Source: Klebsiella pneumoniae | Lineage (GTDB): Bacteria; Pseudomonadota; Gammaproteobacteria; Pseudomonadales; UBA5518 | Direction: 5' to 3' | DNA length: 64,000 nucleotides | Assembly (NCBI GenBank): GCA_945862145.1 | Contig: CAMAXE010000003.1 | Coordinates: 1 to 64,000, forward strand | In this document: one piece after another, positions 61,609 to 64,000 of the stretch | How the letters are laid out: each line of letters begins with the position of its first letter | Numbering within the stretch: the stretch's first letter is position 1 | Notes under the pieces: generated by a model | What the model saw: only the letters and a program-made list of their open reading frames with translations | Told to the model about the DNA's origin: nothing | The model's database searches: none | Translations under genes and position numbers: made by a program

Positions 61609-62453
61609 TGGGTATTCGTACCTTGGCCTTCGTCGATCTGGACGACACGCTGTTTTCCAGCCTGCGCAAACATGGCGATCTCGAATCAGTGCTGGAACCG
61701 GCGGCGCTACTGGCCAACGGCGACGTCATTTCATACAGCAACCCCGGGCAGCGCGCGCTGCTGAGGATGCTGCAGGCAGCAGACCAGATCATTCCGGTGA
61801 CCGCACGCAACATCGCGGCTTACCGTCGTGTTCTGATCAGGTTCAAGGGGCTGGCTGTGGTCAGCCATGGCGCGACAATCCTGCTGCAGGACGGCACAGT
61901 CGATCCGGTATGGCACGAGAGAGTGGCACCTTTGCTGCAGCGCGAAGAAGACAACCTCAAGCGGCTGCTCGCGGATATCGAGCAAAGCGCAGGCACTGCC
62001 GACCTGCGCTGCTGGCTGGTATATGACGCTGAGTTACCTGTCTACTTGGTCGTGAAGCACAAGGCGAGCGATGGGCAGCGAGTTGCTGAAGTGGCGCGTG
62101 ATGTCATCTTGCCGTGGCTGGGAACGCGAAGCGACTACACGCTGCACGTGAATGGCAACAACATGGCCGTCATTCCGCCGGGTTTTGGCAAGGCAGCAGC
62201 GGTTGCCTACTTGCTGGAACGCGAGCGCGCCGAGAACGGCACGCCGTTCACCATCGGCGCCGGTGACAGCATCAGCGATCTCGATTTCATGAAGCTCTGT
62301 GACGTGCAGCTCACCCCGTCGGGCTCGCAGCTGGCGCTGGCTGCCGACGAAGGCCTGCGATTCAAGCAGGCTCTCGGGGACGGCGCGCTCCTGCTCGGCA
62401 AGGCGCCGTTTGCGGAGCTGCCGTCGCTCGCCCTCGCTCCGGAGGGCTGCTGA
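61605..62453 (+). CDS. HAD-superfamily hydrolase (Ter module)
   Basis: 282 residues from GTG 61605 (ATG 61608 also possible). HAD motifs: FVDLDDTLFSS (nucleophile and acid Asp), VTARN (motif II), a Lys region near PPGFGKAAAVAYLL, and TIGAGDSISDLDFM (motif IV). The cap is of the type seen in sucrose-phosphatase-like HADs. It would remove phosphate from a product of the module, perhaps the nucleotide made by the phosphoribosyltransferase. Directly precedes the StiP-like gene. Confidence 0.87.
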   Translation: MMGIRTLAFVDLDDTLFSSLRKHGDLESVLEPAALLANGDVISYSNPGQRALLRMLQAADQIIPVTARNIAAYRRVLIRFKGLAVVSHGATILLQDGTVDPVWHERVAPLLQREEDNLKRLLADIEQSAGTADLRCWLVYDAELPVYLVVKHKASDGQRVAEVARDVILPWLGTRSDYTLHVNGNNMAVIPPGFGKAAAVAYLLERERAENGTPFTIGAGDSISDLDFMKLCDVQLTPSGSQLALAADEGLRFKQALGDGALLLGKAPFAELPSLALAPEGC

Positions 62454-63539
62454 ATGTTCAGCGGAAGCTATGCCGCCGGTGACGTGTCGTTCCTGCTCAA
62501 GCAACTGAGCATCGAGCCGATCGCCGACGTCGAGCAGAAGGAGCGCCTGATTCAGAGCGGCCGGAAGCACTACAGCGAGGTTATTGGTATCGAGCGGCAG
62601 CCGTCCGCCGAGTACCTTGCGCTGTTCGATCGGGCTGTCGAGGACAATGCGAGTTTGATGGCGCGGGATCTGTACTGGGTTGCCTTGCGTATCATCGCCG
62701 CGCGGCCTGGCGGGATCACGTTGGTGTCCTTGGCGCGCGCGGGCACGCCGATGGGTGTGGCGCTCAAGCGCCTGCTGACTGAAGTGTTCGGCGTCGAGGC
62801 GGCGCACTATTCGTTGTCGATCATTCGTGACCGCGGGATTGACGAGGTCGCGCTGAAACATATCTGCCACGAGCACGAACCTTCAACGATCGCATTCATC
62901 GACGGCTGGACCGGCAAGGGAGCGATCGGCACCGAGCTGGCTAAGTCGGTAGCTGCATTTCGGGCTAAAACCGGATTGAATGTGTCGTCGGAGCTGTACG
63001 TACTTTGCGATTTGGCTGGCATAGCCACCGGGTGTGGCTCAACGGACGACTATCTGATTCCCTCAGCGATCCTCAATGCCACGGTCTCAGGACTGGTCAG
63101 TCGCTCCATTCTCAATGAGCAGATCGGCCCCTCTGACTTCCATGGCTGCCTCTACTACGACGATCTGGTGAAGCAGGACCGCTCGCGCTGGTTCGTCGAC
63201 CGCCTGATCGCGCAGTTGCACGCTGACCTGCCCGAATTGCGCAATTGCGCAGTGCCCGTGATTAACCGCGCAGCTGCGCGCTGTCGCTCGGAGACGCTGG
63301 TTGCCAGGCTGATGCATGACTTCGATGTTGCAGACCGCAATTACATCAAACCCGGTATTGGCGAAGCGACCCGTTCGCTACTGCGCCGGACGCCGAGGGT
63401 GCTGATTCTCAGAGATGCCGCCGCGCCGGCGGTGCGGCATCTCAAGCTGCTGGCCGATGAGCACGGTGTGCCCGTGCGCGTCGATTCCAGCCTGCCGCTT
63501 AATGCAGCGGCAATCATCAGGAAGCTATCTGATGCTTGA
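62454..63539 (+). CDS. StiP-family protein (phosphoribosyltransferase-like, Ter module)
   Basis: 361 residues starting at the base after the HAD stop. MFSGSYAAGDVSFLLKQLSI matches the start of the StiP family, described either as a cysteine-protease-like or as a PELOTA/phosphoribosyltransferase-like protein of Ter clusters. Visible parts are VSLARAGTPMGVALKRLL, STIAFIDGWTGKGAIGTELAKSV (a PRPP-type loop), and VLCDLAGIATGCGSTDDYLIPSAILNATVSGLVSRS in pieces. Functional evidence for the family is thin; I favour a phosphoribosyltransferase-type role. It overlaps the next gene by eight bases. Confidence 0.8.
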   Translation: MFSGSYAAGDVSFLLKQLSIEPIADVEQKERLIQSGRKHYSEVIGIERQPSAEYLALFDRAVEDNASLMARDLYWVALRIIAARPGGITLVSLARAGTPMGVALKRLLTEVFGVEAAHYSLSIIRDRGIDEVALKHICHEHEPSTIAFIDGWTGKGAIGTELAKSVAAFRAKTGLNVSSELYVLCDLAGIATGCGSTDDYLIPSAILNATVSGLVSRSILNEQIGPSDFHGCLYYDDLVKQDRSRWFVDRLIAQLHADLPELRNCAVPVINRAAARCRSETLVARLMHDFDVADRNYIKPGIGEATRSLLRRTPRVLILRDAAAPAVRHLKLLADEHGVPVRVDSSLPLNAAAIIRKLSDA

Positions 63540-64000
63540 CGCGTATCGTCTCGGGGCCTCGCTGTACGTTCCTGCCATTCACGACAAGGTCGAATCAACG
63601 CTCTCTGGCTTTGCGCTACCCGGCGTGCGATCGCTGATCGCATGCACCGAGGACTCGATCGTTGAGAGCGATGTCGATCGCGCACTGCGCAAGCTGGCGG
63701 ATTGCCTGCCGCGCTTGCCCGTCCGCGACGTGGGGCCGCTGCGGTTTGTGCGGCCGCGCAACGCCGAGGTGCTCGGCGAGATGTTGAAGATGCCGGCTAT
63801 CGACCGGCTGCACGGCTTCGTGCTGCCCAAGATCGATGCCGATACGCTGCCCGCATACGAGCAACAGCTCAAGGTGCACGATTTCTGGCTTATGCCGACC
63901 CTGGAAACATCGGCCGTTTTCGACCCTCTAGCCCTGCGCGACCTGCGGGAGCGGTTGCTGATGCCATCGCTGAAACGCCATATTCTGGCGCTACGGATCG
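63532..64000 (+). CDS. CitE/HpcH-like aldolase or lyase (Ter module), cut by window end
   Basis: At least 156 residues, with the frame still open at the window edge. LYVPAIHDKVESTLSGFALP, SLIACTEDSIVESDVDRALR, RPLRF-like VGPLRFVRPRNAEVLGEML and HGFVLPKIDADTLPAYEQQL, FWLMPTLETSAVFDP follow the TIM-barrel pattern of the citrate-lyase-beta/HpcH family, with the metal Glu in CTEDSI and the Lys of LPKID. Such CitE-like proteins are listed in the Ter biosynthetic set and could supply or split a carboxylic acid unit. It starts eight bases before the StiP stop. Confidence 0.8.
   Translation, partial: MLDAYRLGASLYVPAIHDKVESTLSGFALPGVRSLIACTEDSIVESDVDRALRKLADCLPRLPVRDVGPLRFVRPRNAEVLGEMLKMPAIDRLHGFVLPKIDADTLPAYEQQLKVHDFWLMPTLETSAVFDPLALRDLRERLLMPSLKRHILALRI

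Overview
The window is GC-rich bacterial chromosome, most likely from a gammaproteobacterium. The order yciI-yciB-PHP(yciV)-yciO-scpA-scpB-rluB and the set yciK-gph/mupP-ubiG-mtaD next to gyrA-serC-pheA-tyrA-aroA-cmk-rpsA are the arrangement known from Pseudomonas and Cellvibrionales-type genomes. Three usual partners are missing: mtnA between mtaD and gyrA, hisC between pheA and tyrA, and ihfB after rpsA. tyrA and aroA are separate here, whereas they are fused in Pseudomonas. The family cannot be fixed from sequence alone.

Layout. (1) 1-4554 is a graveyard of mobile DNA. It holds an IS3-family element with a programmed frameshift signal, an AbiE-type toxin gene cut by that element beside its intact antitoxin gene, a frameshifted and truncated HerA-like ATPase, and a decayed IS91-type transposase carrying small palindromic insertions. 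(2) 4555-8758 has an AT-rich intergenic stretch with a well-formed sigma-54 promoter in front of a PEP-CTERM protein, then a coupled pair: a double-GNAT protein and an alkaline-phosphatase/TPR protein. (3) 8813-18043 is mixed metabolism: a GNAT/LuxR gene-fragment junction, a single-subunit molybdopterin oxidoreductase, an N-acyl-D-amino-acid deacylase-like amidohydrolase coupled to an exported rhodanese, a PhoH ATPase, an MFS transporter, cysH and a PPOX protein. (4) 18120-46733 is core genome: HDOD-cmoA-cmoB chained by GTGA overlaps, an ABC1 kinase, DUF3014, a cyclophilin-pdxJ-HD-GYP chain joined by ATGA overlaps, chromosome segregation (scpAB), rRNA modification (rluB), ubiquinone and methylthioadenosine genes, gyrA, aromatic amino acid genes, cmk and rpsA. 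(5) 47317-64000 is a large tellurium-resistance-type (Ter) stress island that runs off the right edge.

The Ter island is the most interesting part. All its genes are on one strand: a DUF4236 protein, a DUF475/TerC-like membrane protein, three TerY-type von Willebrand A proteins (the third with a zinc-ribbon tail), a PP2C phosphatase with a long N-terminal extension, an unusual protein kinase, TerA, TerB, TerD, TerZ, and then a biosynthetic module of ATP-grasp, phosphoribosyltransferase/TRSP, HAD hydrolase, StiP-like protein and a CitE-like lyase. Family knowledge (the comparative-genomic proposal of Anantharaman, Iyer and Aravind) suggests a membrane-linked, calcium/metal-responsive complex under phospho-control, coupled to synthesis of a nucleoside-like metabolite. 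No product or trigger has been shown for this arrangement as far as I know. A decayed TerD relic lies between terY1 and terY2, so the island has been rearranged. No tRNA, rRNA, CRISPR array or integrase was found in the window.
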